The translations under genes were made by a program, and so were the position numbers. Shown here piece by piece: positions 39,501 through 47,730 of a stretch of DNA of 64,000 bases. A model generated the notes under the pieces. That model did no database searches, was not told the origin of the DNA, and worked only from the letters and a program-made list of their open reading frames with translations. Numbering within the stretch: the stretch's first letter is position 1; each line of letters begins with the position of its first letter. The DNA comes from Chromatiaceae bacterium (GTDB lineage Bacteria; Pseudomonadota; Gammaproteobacteria; Chromatiales; Chromatiaceae), in NCBI GenBank assembly GCA_013426805.1, contig JACDZG010000010.1:32206-96205 (forward strand). Direction: 5' to 3'.

Positions 39501-40225
39501 GTGAATCCGGCGCCGGAAACCGGCTGAGGGTGTGGCCGAATTGCTGGTCCAGGAGCGCGTTCAGCGTCGCCTCATCACCGGCGTGCAGTGCGGCGACGAT
39601 GCTGCGGCCCTGCGCGTCCGGGGTGAAGAGCCGCTGATAATCGAAGCGCCAGTTGAAAGGTGCCGGCCAAGGCCAGGTTGCTGAGATCGGCGTCGGCCTG
39701 GATGGGGCCTTCCACGGCGGTGCCCAGGTCGCCCAGTCGGTAGGCGTTGATGGTCGCCCCGGCGAGCGGGCCGAGCAGGGCCTGGTTCGCGGTCGATACC
39801 AGGTCGATGGCGGCAAGGTAGGCGGCGACCTGATCCGGACTCAAGCGGGTGGCACCCGGCCCGATGGCGCCCAAGGTCAGGGCGGAGCCGGTCCGGCCGA
39901 GCAGGTAGCGATTGATCAGCACGCCGTCGGTGAGTGCATCGCGGCGGCCGTTGCCGTCCACGTCCAGCAGGGTGCCGGTGCCCGCGAGGTAGGCCGTGAT
40001 GGCCGCGGCGTTGCGGGTCGACCCGGCGCCGAGTACGCCCTCGGTCAAAGTGGTGCCGCTGAAGCCGAACAGGTGGCGCAGGATGAGCGCGCCGTCGGTC
40101 GCGGACGCGACGGCTCCGTTACCGTCCGCGTCCAGCCGGGCGGCCTGGGTGGTGGCCGCCGCACCGAGCAGCAGCATCAATAGTCCGAAGGCCAGGTGCG
40201 CGCGTATCCAGCCGAGCGTCCGCAT
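36525..40225 (-). pseudogene. Decayed large secreted protein (dockerin-like repeats ... fibronectin-like, DUF1566)
   Basis: A single ancestral gene of roughly 1180 codons can be followed across the fragments. It starts at the ATG at 40225 (GGGAG/GGAG upstream) with a signal peptide, then two dockerin-like loops (LDADGNGAVASATDGALIL and LDVDGNGRRDALTDGVLI). A long repeat-poor body follows, then a fibronectin-type segment (PIDGYRIDTSLDGGVTW) and a DUF1566 domain ending YVRLVRGGQ. It is broken by a +1 shift near 39657 (extra T before AACTGGCGC), a shift near 39385, a one-base loss near 38632, the 123-bp insertion at 37451-37573, and an extra C in the C5 run read from 36637-36641. Neighbouring genes of 500-960 codons are intact, so real decay is more likely than sequencing error, although homopolymer errors cannot be excluded for some sites. 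Confidence 0.85.
37451..37573. mobile_element. MITE-like 123-bp insertion with terminal inverted repeats and 9-bp target duplication
   Basis: The left end reads CAGCAATTCCCGG and the right end, inverted, CAGCAGTTCCCGG: 12 of 13 bases match, with weaker similarity inward. The element is flanked by GTGACCTGG at 37442-37450 and 37574-37582. Its core is AT-rich and too short for a transposase. Deleting the element plus one flank restores the frame of the interrupted gene exactly (GRVQVT joined to WTFNHAA). It must have been mobilised in trans by an IS that makes 9-bp (or 10-bp) duplications; I do not assign the family. Confidence 0.85.
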
Positions 40226-40532
40226 CTCCACGTCTCCCTTGCAATCCAATGGGGCCTTGCCGAGCGAATTTCAAAAATCATAGGCGATTTCAGTGGAAAT
40301 TCATACCACCTCGTGCCATCGCAGTCGTTGGCTAAGAAACGGCAACCCCGAAACATGAATATCCCCCGTGGGAGCGGCGTCCCGCCGCGATGCGGTGCCG
40401 CGGTGACCGCTCAGGCGGCGGCGACGCACCCGGCCTGTCGCGGCGGGACGCCGCTCCCACAGGGTCGCTGCGCGACTGTCACGGCATGCTTCGACCTCCG
40501 GTTTTCCGATGACCGGACCGACGATCAAAGTG
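40226..40532. other. Non-coding region upstream of the decayed surface-protein gene
   Basis: This stretch precedes the signal peptide of the decayed gene. Apart from the REP-like hairpin at 40368-40460 I see no gene or convincing promoter. Confidence 0.5.
40368..40460. repeat. REP-like long hairpin
   Basis: Arms at 40368-40390 and 40438-40460 are perfect inverted repeats of 23 bp, beginning GTGGGAGCGGCGTCCC and ending in the complement, with a 47-base loop. The GTGGGAGCGGC...GCCGCGA form resembles the REP elements common in GC-rich gammaproteobacteria and mobilised by RAYT transposases. No RAYT gene lies in the window. Confidence 0.75.
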
Positions 40533-40811
40533 CCGTAGGTTGGGGTGACGAAGGAACCCCAACGATCCCAGGCGTTGGCCGTTGGGGTTCCTTCGTCACC
40601 CCAACTGTCATGATCGGGGCGCTCGCCCCCGCCCATGAAAGTTGGGCTATGCTTAGGGTCGCGCCAAGGCCGCGAAGTTATAGGCACCCACGGGGGTGGT
40701 GCTTGACCGAGCGCCGGAGGCCCGACCACCGCCGTAACCCTATCGTGTCTCATCGAGACCGCGAGGGTTGCTTTTTTCTCTGCGCCCGCCCGACTTTCAC
40801 GGCAACCGACC
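40533..40811. repeat. Direct repeat, copy 1 (about 280 bp)
   Basis: This block recurs at 41529-41809 in the same orientation with high identity, for example in GAAAGTTGGGCTATGCTTAG, in AAGTTATAGGCACCCAC and in TATCGTGTCTCATCGAGACC. Copy 1 opens with a perfect 25-bp inverted repeat (40540-40564 against 40580-40604, 15-base loop) built around GGGGTGACGAAGGAACCCC. The two copies flank the GxxExxY gene. No protein is supported within the repeat. Confidence 0.85.
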
Positions 40812-40909
40812 GTGCTCAAAATATTATCGTGATTTTTTTGCTTTGTGTCTCCCTGTGTCTTTGTGAGATGATTTTTTCCTTTCTTCCGTGTTTCCGTGAG
40901 ACGCTCTAT

Positions 40910-41293
40910 TCACCCGAGTTGGCCGTTGATGGTTCTGGTGATGCCGTCTTTCATCAAGGCTTCACCGAAGTTCAGGAGATAGCCGAGCTTCATCCCGGTC
41001 AGGCGCAGGTAGGTGAGCAATTGCTTCTTGTGCGCATTCGTGACGCACTCAATGGATTTCAGTTCCAGAATGACCTTGCGGGCGACGATCAAATCCGCCC
41101 GGAAGCCTTCCTCGAAGCAAATATCATCATAACAAATCGGAACCGACACCTGTCGCTCAACAAACAAGTCCCGCCTTTCCAACTCATAGGCCAACACTGT
41201 CTCATAGACACTCTCCAGCAGTCCAGGTCCAAGCCGCATATGGATCTTAACGGCACAATCCACAACGATCACACCGATTTCATTCTCATTCAT
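40910..41293 (-). CDS. GxxExxY family protein (PD-(D/E)xK nuclease-like)
   Basis: The 127-residue protein has the diagnostic GLLESVYE block near residue 25 and the later nuclease-like strand LIVARKVILELKSIE near 70-84, followed by HKKQLLTYLRLTGMKLGYLLNFGE. These match the GxxExxY family, which resembles PD-(D/E)xK nucleases and is widespread as a solitary mobile accessory gene. It is flanked on both sides by purine-rich TGTGTCTTTGTGAGA sequences and by the two ~280-bp direct repeats, so the whole unit was probably acquired together. Biological role unknown. Confidence 0.88.
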   Translation of the reverse strand: MNENEIGVIVVDCAVKIHMRLGPGLLESVYETVLAYELERRDLFVERQVSVPICYDDICFEEGFRADLIVARKVILELKSIECVTNAHKKQLLTYLRLTGMKLGYLLNFGEALMKDGITRTINGQLG

Positions 41294-41338
41294 TATCAGC
41301 TATCTCACGGAGAATGTGCTAGAAAATAGAAGAAGATT

Positions 41339-41437
41339 CTCTCACAAAGACACAAAGACACGAAGAAGAAAAGAAAGAAAAGCAAAGTAAAGAAAAAAAG
41401 CCATGACAGCCTTCTCTTCTTTGTGTCTTTGTGAGAG
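41339..41437. repeat. Inverted repeat upstream of the GxxExxY gene
   Basis: CTCTCACAAAGACACAAAGA at 41339-41358 is repeated exactly as its complement at 41418-41437, separated by an A/G-rich 59-base loop. A related TGTGTCTTTGTGAGA sequence occurs on the other side of the gene near 40854-40868. The placement suggests element ends or a strong RNA hairpin. Confidence 0.8.
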
Positions 41438-41528
41438 GACTTCTTCTCTTTCTTCCGTGTCTCCGCGAGGAGATCTCAGGGCTCATTGTAACCGCTGATG
41501 CCGGATGCGGCTGGCGATGGCCTCAGGG

Positions 41529-41809
41529 CCGTAGGGGTGACGAAGGAACCCCCAACGATCTGCGGCCGGGGATGCTGGAGTTCGTTCCTCACCCCAACGG
41601 TCATGATCGGGGCGCGCTCGCCCCCGCCCATGAAAGTTGGGCTATGCTTAGGGGGCTGGGCCAAGGCCGCGAAGTTATAGGCACCCACGAGGGTGGTGCT
41701 TGACCGAGCGCCGGAGGCCCGGCCACCGCCGTACCCCTATCGTGTCTCATCGAGACCGCGAGGGTTGCTTTTGTCTCCGCGCCCGCCCGACTTTCACGGC
41801 AACCTACCA
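41529..41809. repeat. Direct repeat, copy 2 (about 280 bp)
   Basis: This is the second copy of the block at 40533-40811. The opening hairpin is degraded here (the right arm lost several matches), while the central and terminal parts are nearly identical. It ends two bases before the stop codon of the 520-residue protein gene (41812), so it also forms the 3' boundary of the minus-strand half-operon. Confidence 0.85.
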
Positions 41810-41811
41810 GG

Positions 41812-43374
41812 CTATTCGTGTAACAGCAGATCCCACAAGGCGTGCCCGAGCAGCGTCTGGCCGGGTCCGGCAAGCCAATCCGTCACCCAGGCGCGGATAT
41901 CCGCAACCAGCGACGCATCAGGGCATGCCAGGCTGTGTTCGATCATCCGCCGCAGCGCCGACTCACCGTGGGCGGCCAGGGCCTCGGCAGCGGCGGGATC
42001 AGCGGCCAACGCACAGAGCAGCGCCGGCACCCGCGGATGGTCCGGCAGTCCCACCAGCGCGAGCGTGTGCGGGTGCGGCAGCAGGAACAAGGCGGCAGCG
42101 CGCAACTGGTCGATCTTGATCTCCCATTCGAGCGCATCGACTCCCGCGGGCAGTGTCTCCCGCAATGTCGCGATCCAGCCGATCAGCGGATGCCCGGCCG
42201 GGTCCTCACCGGGCGCCGGCAGCGGCCGGCCCCCGGCTTCGATCAGGTCCGCGGCCAGAAGCGACACATCTAAACGGCGCAGGGCGATGCAATCCGCAAA
42301 GTGATACAAATACCGCAGCCCCGGCGACTCGACGGCCGCTGTGAGGGCAAGCCGCATCCGTCGCGGATATCGGCCGCTGGCCGCCCAGTCAATCGACGTG
42401 CCGCGCGGACGCGGCGGCTGGGCCGGGTGACGCGACCCCTGGTCGGGCAGCTCGAACGCCCCGGCGGACCCGGCGCGCATCCCCGCCGGCGGTCCGGCCC
42501 CCAGGCTTCCAGGGTCGCGGTTCACCAGTGCCTGCGCCAGCACGGCTCCCCGCTCCATGAACTCCGGAGCGACCTCCGGCACGGCGCCGGATTGCCCGGT
42601 GACGACCAGATCCCAGTTGTACGCCAGATCCGGCGGATCAATCAGCATCGCGGGCACCCAGGCGCTCAGCGACAGCCGCCCGGCCTGTTCCGCGGTGAGC
42701 GGCAGCAGCAGTGCCGCCAGCGCGGCCGGCGGCAGCGGCGAGGCCTGCCCGCGCAGCATCACCGGGCGCACCCCGGCGAGCAGTCCGGCATAGAGTGCGG
42801 CCAATGACGGCGGGGCCAGCGCCTCCAGCAGGGCGTCAATGCCGGCCGCGACCGCCGCCTCCAGATCGGCGCGCGCGATCCGCAACCGCGGGCAGGCATC
42901 CGCGTCCAGCGGCAAGGCGTAGTCAGACCGCTGCCACTCACCCTCGCCCACCCGGTCCCACCAGGGCCGGTCATCGACGTGAGCCACGGCCGGCAGCAGC
43001 AGCAAAGCGGCGAGCGCCGCCGGCACCTCCGCTGATGGTCGGTGCCAGTGCAGCACCTGCTTCTCCAGCCCGCCGGCACGCTGCGCGGCGTCCAGGGCGC
43101 GACTGGCGTAGGTGCCGATCGCGAAATAGTCCTGACCCGTCGGCTCCCAGGGCGCACGCCAGGCGGTGGCCCGAACGGCACGGTCTTCGCTGCCGATGCG
43201 CAGCCGCCGATGCAGGTCCGGCGCTTGACCGGCGAAGCCGCTGCTGCGGGCGATCCAACGGTAATCGGACGCTTGCCGATGCACCTTGCCCCAGATGCCG
43301 ATCTCGCAGCGCAGGACCTCGCCCAGCAGGGACGCGGCGCCGGACAGCGCCGGCCACCGGAGCGGATCGCTCAT
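41812..43374 (-). CDS. Paralogue of the GTPase N-terminal module, without GTPase domain
   Basis: The 520-residue protein is clearly homologous over its first ~290 residues to the N-terminal half of the protein encoded just upstream. Shared landmarks are SDPLRWPAL/SDQDPLSSWPAL, LRCEIGIWGK/LRCELGVLGK, IGSED, LEKQVLHW/LEKQVVEW and PPAALAALLLPL. Its C-terminal ~230 residues are helical, with no P-loop or recognised motif. The ATG overlaps the upstream stop as ATGA. The shared module resembles the N-terminal module of GAP1-type GTPase-associated proteins, but this needs a profile search. It is the last gene of the minus-strand half-operon. Confidence 0.65.
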   Translation of the reverse strand: MSDPLRWPALSGAASLLGEVLRCEIGIWGKVHRQASDYRWIARSSGFAGQAPDLHRRLRIGSEDRAVRATAWRAPWEPTGQDYFAIGTYASRALDAAQRAGGLEKQVLHWHRPSAEVPAALAALLLLPAVAHVDDRPWWDRVGEGEWQRSDYALPLDADACPRLRIARADLEAAVAAGIDALLEALAPPSLAALYAGLLAGVRPVMLRGQASPLPPAALAALLLPLTAEQAGRLSLSAWVPAMLIDPPDLAYNWDLVVTGQSGAVPEVAPEFMERGAVLAQALVNRDPGSLGAGPPAGMRAGSAGAFELPDQGSRHPAQPPRPRGTSIDWAASGRYPRRMRLALTAAVESPGLRYLYHFADCIALRRLDVSLLAADLIEAGGRPLPAPGEDPAGHPLIGWIATLRETLPAGVDALEWEIKIDQLRAAALFLLPHPHTLALVGLPDHPRVPALLCALAADPAAAEALAAHGESALRRMIEHSLACPDASLVADIRAWVTDWLAGPGQTLLGHALWDLLLHE

Positions 43375-45083
43375 GGCCGCAGCTCCCGGATCAGCCAGTC
43401 GATCGGGGCCATCAGATTGAACGGCGGGCCGCTGTTGATGCGCGGCCGCAGCGCCTCGTCATAGAAGAACACGGGCTCGATGGCCCCGTGCTGCATCCGC
43501 ACCCCGGCCGCGGAGACCGGGAACAGGGCGAAGCGGGCAAAGCGGCTCTCCAGGTAGTTCAGGAGACGGGCATCGAGATGCGCCGCGGCAAACTCGGCCG
43601 GCTCACGCAACGCCATCCGATAGTCCTCCGGGGTCGCGATCAACTCGTCGGCCTTGGTCACGCAGACGGCCACCGGACGCGGGTCCTGCCCGGCCGGACC
43701 ACCAGCCGCCGCACCCTGCCCGGCAGCCAGCAGGGTCCGCTCGAAGGTATGTGAGACCTCGTTGAAGACCCGATCGTCGCGCCGGTTCGGGTCGAGCAGG
43801 AGGATGATCCCGTCGGCTTGCAGCAGCCGCTCCAACACCTCCGGATGCAGCGCCTCATAGTCGGCGCCGGCGCGGTCCTCGAGCGCCAGCGTCACCTGTT
43901 CGCCCGTGTGCCGATGGCGCAAACGGCAGACCAGATTGAGTGAGCTGCCCAAGGCCGTGCCGGGCGGAAAGGCGTTTCTCGAATAGAGGGTGTCGCGCAT
44001 CATCTCGAAGAAGTCCAACCCGCTCTCGCCCGGATAGATATCCCAGTCGCCCCCGTCGGCGCCGCTCAACTGCCAGTACAGTTGGCCCAGGAACACGGTC
44101 TTGCCGGAACCGGACGGACCCCAAAGCGTCAGCCGGGTCGGCGCCGGCGCCGACCCGCCGGACGCGCCGGACGACCGCGGCACGGTCGTCCGGGCCAAGT
44201 CGCTCGGGTCGTCGCGAAAGATCGCCGCGGCCATGGCGCAGCCCTGCGCCAAAGTCCCGGCATCCGGCGCGGCACCAGTCGCCGGATCGGCCGCGGCGGG
44301 CGAAGGCGGGCTGCCGTCACTACCGAGGATCAGATCCCAGTGGTGGCGCAGCGCCGTCGGCGCTGGACTGGTCGACGGCAGCCAGGCGATCAGTGAGACC
44401 CGGTCCGCGATCACGCGCGGCAACGGCAGCAGCAGCGCGGCCAGCGCGGCGGGGCCGAGTGGTTCGAGCGGCTGCGGCGGAAAACATCCGCGCTGACCGG
44501 CCAGCAGGCGGGCATAGAGAAGCCCGAGATCGGCCTCGCGAAAGCGGCGGCGCAGCTCCGCCGTGCCGGCCCGGATGGTCCGCAGCAACAGGACCGGATC
44601 GACGGTCGGCCGCGGTACCTGGTCGACGCCCAGGGTGACGAAGAGATGCTCCGCGAACGGATCGCGCTCACCGCCCTGCCACACGGAGTCGTCGAGGGTG
44701 ACCGCCAGCGGGAGCAGGATCAGGGCACCTAACAGCGCCGGCAAGTCATCGGGGCGCTGCCATTCCACCACCTGCTTTTCCAGAAAGGGCCGCCCCTGCG
44801 CATCCGGGGCGCGCCCCGGATAACACTGCACCGCCTGATACAGACTGGCATCGCTGCGCCAGAGCAGGGTCGCGCGCATCACATCCTCGCTCCCCAGCCC
44901 CAGGTGCCGGGCCAGGTCCGAGGTCGGGCCGGAAAACCCGGCGCCGGCGGCGATCCAATGAAAATCCGCGGCGTCGCCCGGCGCCTTACCAAGCACGCCC
45001 AGTTCGCAGCGCAGCGCGGTGGGCAAGGTCCGCGGCAGGCCGGCCAATGCGGGCCAACTGGAGAGCGGGTCCTGATCGCTCAT
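43371..45083 (-). CDS. GTPase fused to a GAP1-like N-terminal module (double-GTPase type 2-like)
   Basis: The 570-residue protein has an N-terminal module (1-~300) shared with its downstream neighbour and a C-terminal P-loop GTPase domain. The G1 motif is LTLWGPSGSGKT near residue 325, the G3-like motif is ALEDRAGADYEAL near 405, the G4 motif is CVTKADE (TKxD) near 472 and a G5-like FPVSAAG follows near 525. This is a complete TRAFAC-type G-domain. ATGA overlaps join it to both neighbours. Together with the P-loop protein at 29130 it would make a two-GTPase system. It probably acts in the cytoplasm as a regulatory switch. Confidence 0.78.
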   Translation of the reverse strand: MSDQDPLSSWPALAGLPRTLPTALRCELGVLGKAPGDAADFHWIAAGAGFSGPTSDLARHLGLGSEDVMRATLLWRSDASLYQAVQCYPGRAPDAQGRPFLEKQVVEWQRPDDLPALLGALILLPLAVTLDDSVWQGGERDPFAEHLFVTLGVDQVPRPTVDPVLLLRTIRAGTAELRRRFREADLGLLYARLLAGQRGCFPPQPLEPLGPAALAALLLPLPRVIADRVSLIAWLPSTSPAPTALRHHWDLILGSDGSPPSPAAADPATGAAPDAGTLAQGCAMAAAIFRDDPSDLARTTVPRSSGASGGSAPAPTRLTLWGPSGSGKTVFLGQLYWQLSGADGGDWDIYPGESGLDFFEMMRDTLYSRNAFPPGTALGSSLNLVCRLRHRHTGEQVTLALEDRAGADYEALHPEVLERLLQADGIILLLDPNRRDDRVFNEVSHTFERTLLAAGQGAAAGGPAGQDPRPVAVCVTKADELIATPEDYRMALREPAEFAAAHLDARLLNYLESRFARFALFPVSAAGVRMQHGAIEPVFFYDEALRPRINSGPPFNLMAPIDWLIRELRP

Positions 45084-47416
45084 CGCAGGTGCGGCTGCGC
45101 CAGTTCCGCGAGCCGTCGGCGCAGCCGCGCCGACGGCGGCTGCTCCGGGGGCAGCGCCGCGACTTCGTCGACCACCGCCTGCACCAGCCCGTCACGGGTA
45201 CGCCGGACATCCTGCTGCAGGAGCCGCAGATGACCCGCGATCTCACGGGCCGCCAGCCGCTGGGCCTGGTGCTCCAGCAGCCCGAGCAGACCTTCGGCCT
45301 CCCGGAGCTGCCACTCCTGGGCGTTTCCCGGCCAGCGCGTCCCCAGGGGCGGATGCACCAGGGCCTCGACCCGCAGATAGAGGTCCGGACAGTAACCCTG
45401 GAGAGACAGCCCGTTGAACCGGCGCAGTCGCTCCGCCAGCCGCTCGCGGCGCTCCTGCAGGCGCCGGGCGGCGGTCGCAAAGCGCTTGAGGAGATGCTCG
45501 GCGTGCTCGCTCAACTCAACCAGCGCCGCGATCCGCTCCACTGGATCGCTGAGGCGCAACGGGTCCTGCCGCTCCAACTGGCGCAGCATCAGGTCACGCT
45601 CGCCGCGATCATTATGACCGAGGCACTCCGCCGGGATGGCGGCCAGGGCCTGCTGCAAGGACGCGGCAGTGGCCTGACGTTCCTGCGCTTCGGCGACCAG
45701 CAGGACCTCGACCCGTGCACGCTGCGCGCGGACGCGTTCGAGATGTTCTGCGCACGCGTCCAAGCCAGCGGGGATCACCGGGGGCAACGGCGCAAAGTCC
45801 AGACCGTCGGCACGGACCCGGTCCGGGTTCAGCGCGGCCAGCGCCTGACGGACGCGCCGCGTGTCCGCACCGATCTCCTCGGCACAGACATTGGCGAACC
45901 GGGCCTCGGCCTCGCCGAGCCGTCCGGCCTGGTCGTCCAGTTGCAACCGCTCCTGTTCCAGGCTGGTCCGGCGACTGTCTGAATCCGGCGGCTGGCCGGC
46001 CTCCGGCCCGAGTTCCAGCGGAGCCGGCATCAGCGCGGGCAGCGCGATCCCGAGTCGCGCGGCAGCCGCGGTGAGCCATGCAAGGCGCCGCCGCAGGGCC
46101 ACGCGGACCGCTTCCAGCGCGGCGTGATCGTCGCGGATCGCCCGCTCCAGGTCATCGAGCGTGCTGCGCAAGACGCGCATCCGCTGCACATCGGCGAGCA
46201 GCACTAACGCATCCACCCCTTGGCCGGCGCGACTCAAGGATTGAAACGTCTCCTGCAAACCCACGAGCTGAGTGTCCTTTTCATCCAATCGGGGGATCAG
46301 GCGCAAGGCCTCGAGACGCTGCCGACAGTCGCTCAGATACTGGTTGAAGCGATCCAACAGATCCGTCTCGGAACGCTTGACGCGCGCATGGAAGGCGGCG
46401 TTGGTCTCGCGCAACTGCTCGCACCAGTCCTCGAAATCGCGGGGATTGTCGGGCGCCTCCAGCCGCAGGTCGCGCAGTTGCTCCGCGATCCGCGCATCCG
46501 GACCGACCAATTCGGTGAACAGGGCATAACGCCCCTCCAGGTCCATGATCCCGTCACCGCGGACGGCGGCGGCCTGCTCCAACAGCACCTGCTCCAGGGT
46601 CCGCGCCTGATCGAACAGATCCAGGAAGGTGCGATCGTCCTCGCCGGGCCAGTCCCGGCGCTTGGCCATGAAGCGTGTCGACAAGGCGGCACAGGGCTCG
46701 GCGTCCGCACCCAGGACCCGTGCCCAGCGCGGCAGGTCCTTGATGATCTTCTCGGTTTCCTTGATCTCGCGGGGTTGCTCGCGGCGCACCAACTGATCCA
46801 GAGGATCAACCAGCCCCTTGAGCTCGGCGCGCCAGGATGCGGTCGGTCCCTCACGACAGAGGCGCTCACCCAGTTCCGGCAGGGCGGCGGCCAGGGCCGC
46901 GGTACGGGTCGAGGCGCGAACCTTCGCCAGGGCATCCTGCGCCGTCAGCCACAGAACCAGGGCGTCATGCAGACGGGCACTGGCGCCCTCGGCCTCTTCA
47001 CAGCGGCGCTGATCCACCATCAGGTCATCGTCGGTCCGCGCCTGCCGACCCAGGCGACGCAGCACGGCGCCGATCCGCTCGACCAGCGCCGGAATGCAGT
47101 CCGGGGCTTGCAGTGTCGCGTCCGTGATCCGCGCCAGGGTCTGCACAATGGCCTTGAGCCGCGCATCGATCCGCTCGATCCGGTCGAACAGCACGCACAG
47201 CGCCCGGCCGCGGTCGGTCAGATCATCGACCCGCGGCAACAGCCCCACGGCACGCTGCCCAAGACCCAGGATTCCGCGCCAGGACCGCGCAGCCTCGACC
47301 TCGGCCAGCAGCGCCGCGCGTTCACGATGAAACGACTCGGCGCCGAGCGGCACCTGGGTGCCTGCTTGACGCAGTCGATCGTCCAATTCAATCAACACTA
47401 TCCGGTTGCTTGCCAT
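45080..47416 (-). CDS. Large helical/coiled-coil protein of the GTPase system
   Basis: The ATG at 47416 has GGAG eight bases upstream and gives 778 residues; a GTG at 47443 could add nine. The protein is almost wholly alpha-helical and rich in Leu, Arg, Gln and Glu, with coiled-coil-like stretches such as FHRERAALLAEVEAARSW, LYDLERAIRDDHAALEAVR-type heptads and RRLQERRERLAERLRRF. There is no P-loop, signal peptide or membrane segment. It heads the minus-strand half-operon, followed by the GTPase fusion through an ATGA overlap. A scaffold or partner role for the GTPases is plausible; I recognise no family. Confidence 0.6.
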   Translation of the reverse strand: MASNRIVLIELDDRLRQAGTQVPLGAESFHRERAALLAEVEAARSWRGILGLGQRAVGLLPRVDDLTDRGRALCVLFDRIERIDARLKAIVQTLARITDATLQAPDCIPALVERIGAVLRRLGRQARTDDDLMVDQRRCEEAEGASARLHDALVLWLTAQDALAKVRASTRTAALAAALPELGERLCREGPTASWRAELKGLVDPLDQLVRREQPREIKETEKIIKDLPRWARVLGADAEPCAALSTRFMAKRRDWPGEDDRTFLDLFDQARTLEQVLLEQAAAVRGDGIMDLEGRYALFTELVGPDARIAEQLRDLRLEAPDNPRDFEDWCEQLRETNAAFHARVKRSETDLLDRFNQYLSDCRQRLEALRLIPRLDEKDTQLVGLQETFQSLSRAGQGVDALVLLADVQRMRVLRSTLDDLERAIRDDHAALEAVRVALRRRLAWLTAAAARLGIALPALMPAPLELGPEAGQPPDSDSRRTSLEQERLQLDDQAGRLGEAEARFANVCAEEIGADTRRVRQALAALNPDRVRADGLDFAPLPPVIPAGLDACAEHLERVRAQRARVEVLLVAEAQERQATAASLQQALAAIPAECLGHNDRGERDLMLRQLERQDPLRLSDPVERIAALVELSEHAEHLLKRFATAARRLQERRERLAERLRRFNGLSLQGYCPDLYLRVEALVHPPLGTRWPGNAQEWQLREAEGLLGLLEHQAQRLAAREIAGHLRLLQQDVRRTRDGLVQAVVDEVAALPPEQPPSARLRRRLAELAQPHLR

Positions 47417-47730
47417 GTTGCCGGCTCCGCTCCAGGTTGTCACTGCCGCACCCCTGCAATGCGTCCGATCGACGTTACAGGGGGCTACCGTGGAGCGTAC
47501 ATCGGACCTCGTCCCGGCTCCAGTTCCGCGTCGGCAGGGATCGACAGCGGACGCTCAGGGCTCACGCCAGCCGGTACTGTTCAGGCGACGATTCAGGGCC
47601 TGGACCCGGTAAGATAGGCGTCCTGATGACGCCTTGCACCGCGCACCCGGCCCTGCGTGCCATCGCCGCATCCGGCACCACGCGGGCGCGGGCCGCCATT
47701 GATCACTGCACGCCGCTTAAGGAAATATCC
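47417..47730. other. Divergent intergenic region between the GTPase system and the MaoC/H4MPT-type genes
   Basis: These 314 bp should drive transcription both ways. A small perfect hairpin (GGCGTC-CTGAT-GACGCC, 47617-47633) lies inside. A TAAGAT hexamer at 47610-47615 lacks a good -35 partner. No gene is supported here. Confidence 0.4.

Noticed and set aside
47602..47615. Sigma-70 promoter with TAAGAT for the MaoC-like gene
   Set aside because: No acceptable -35 hexamer at 16-18 bp.
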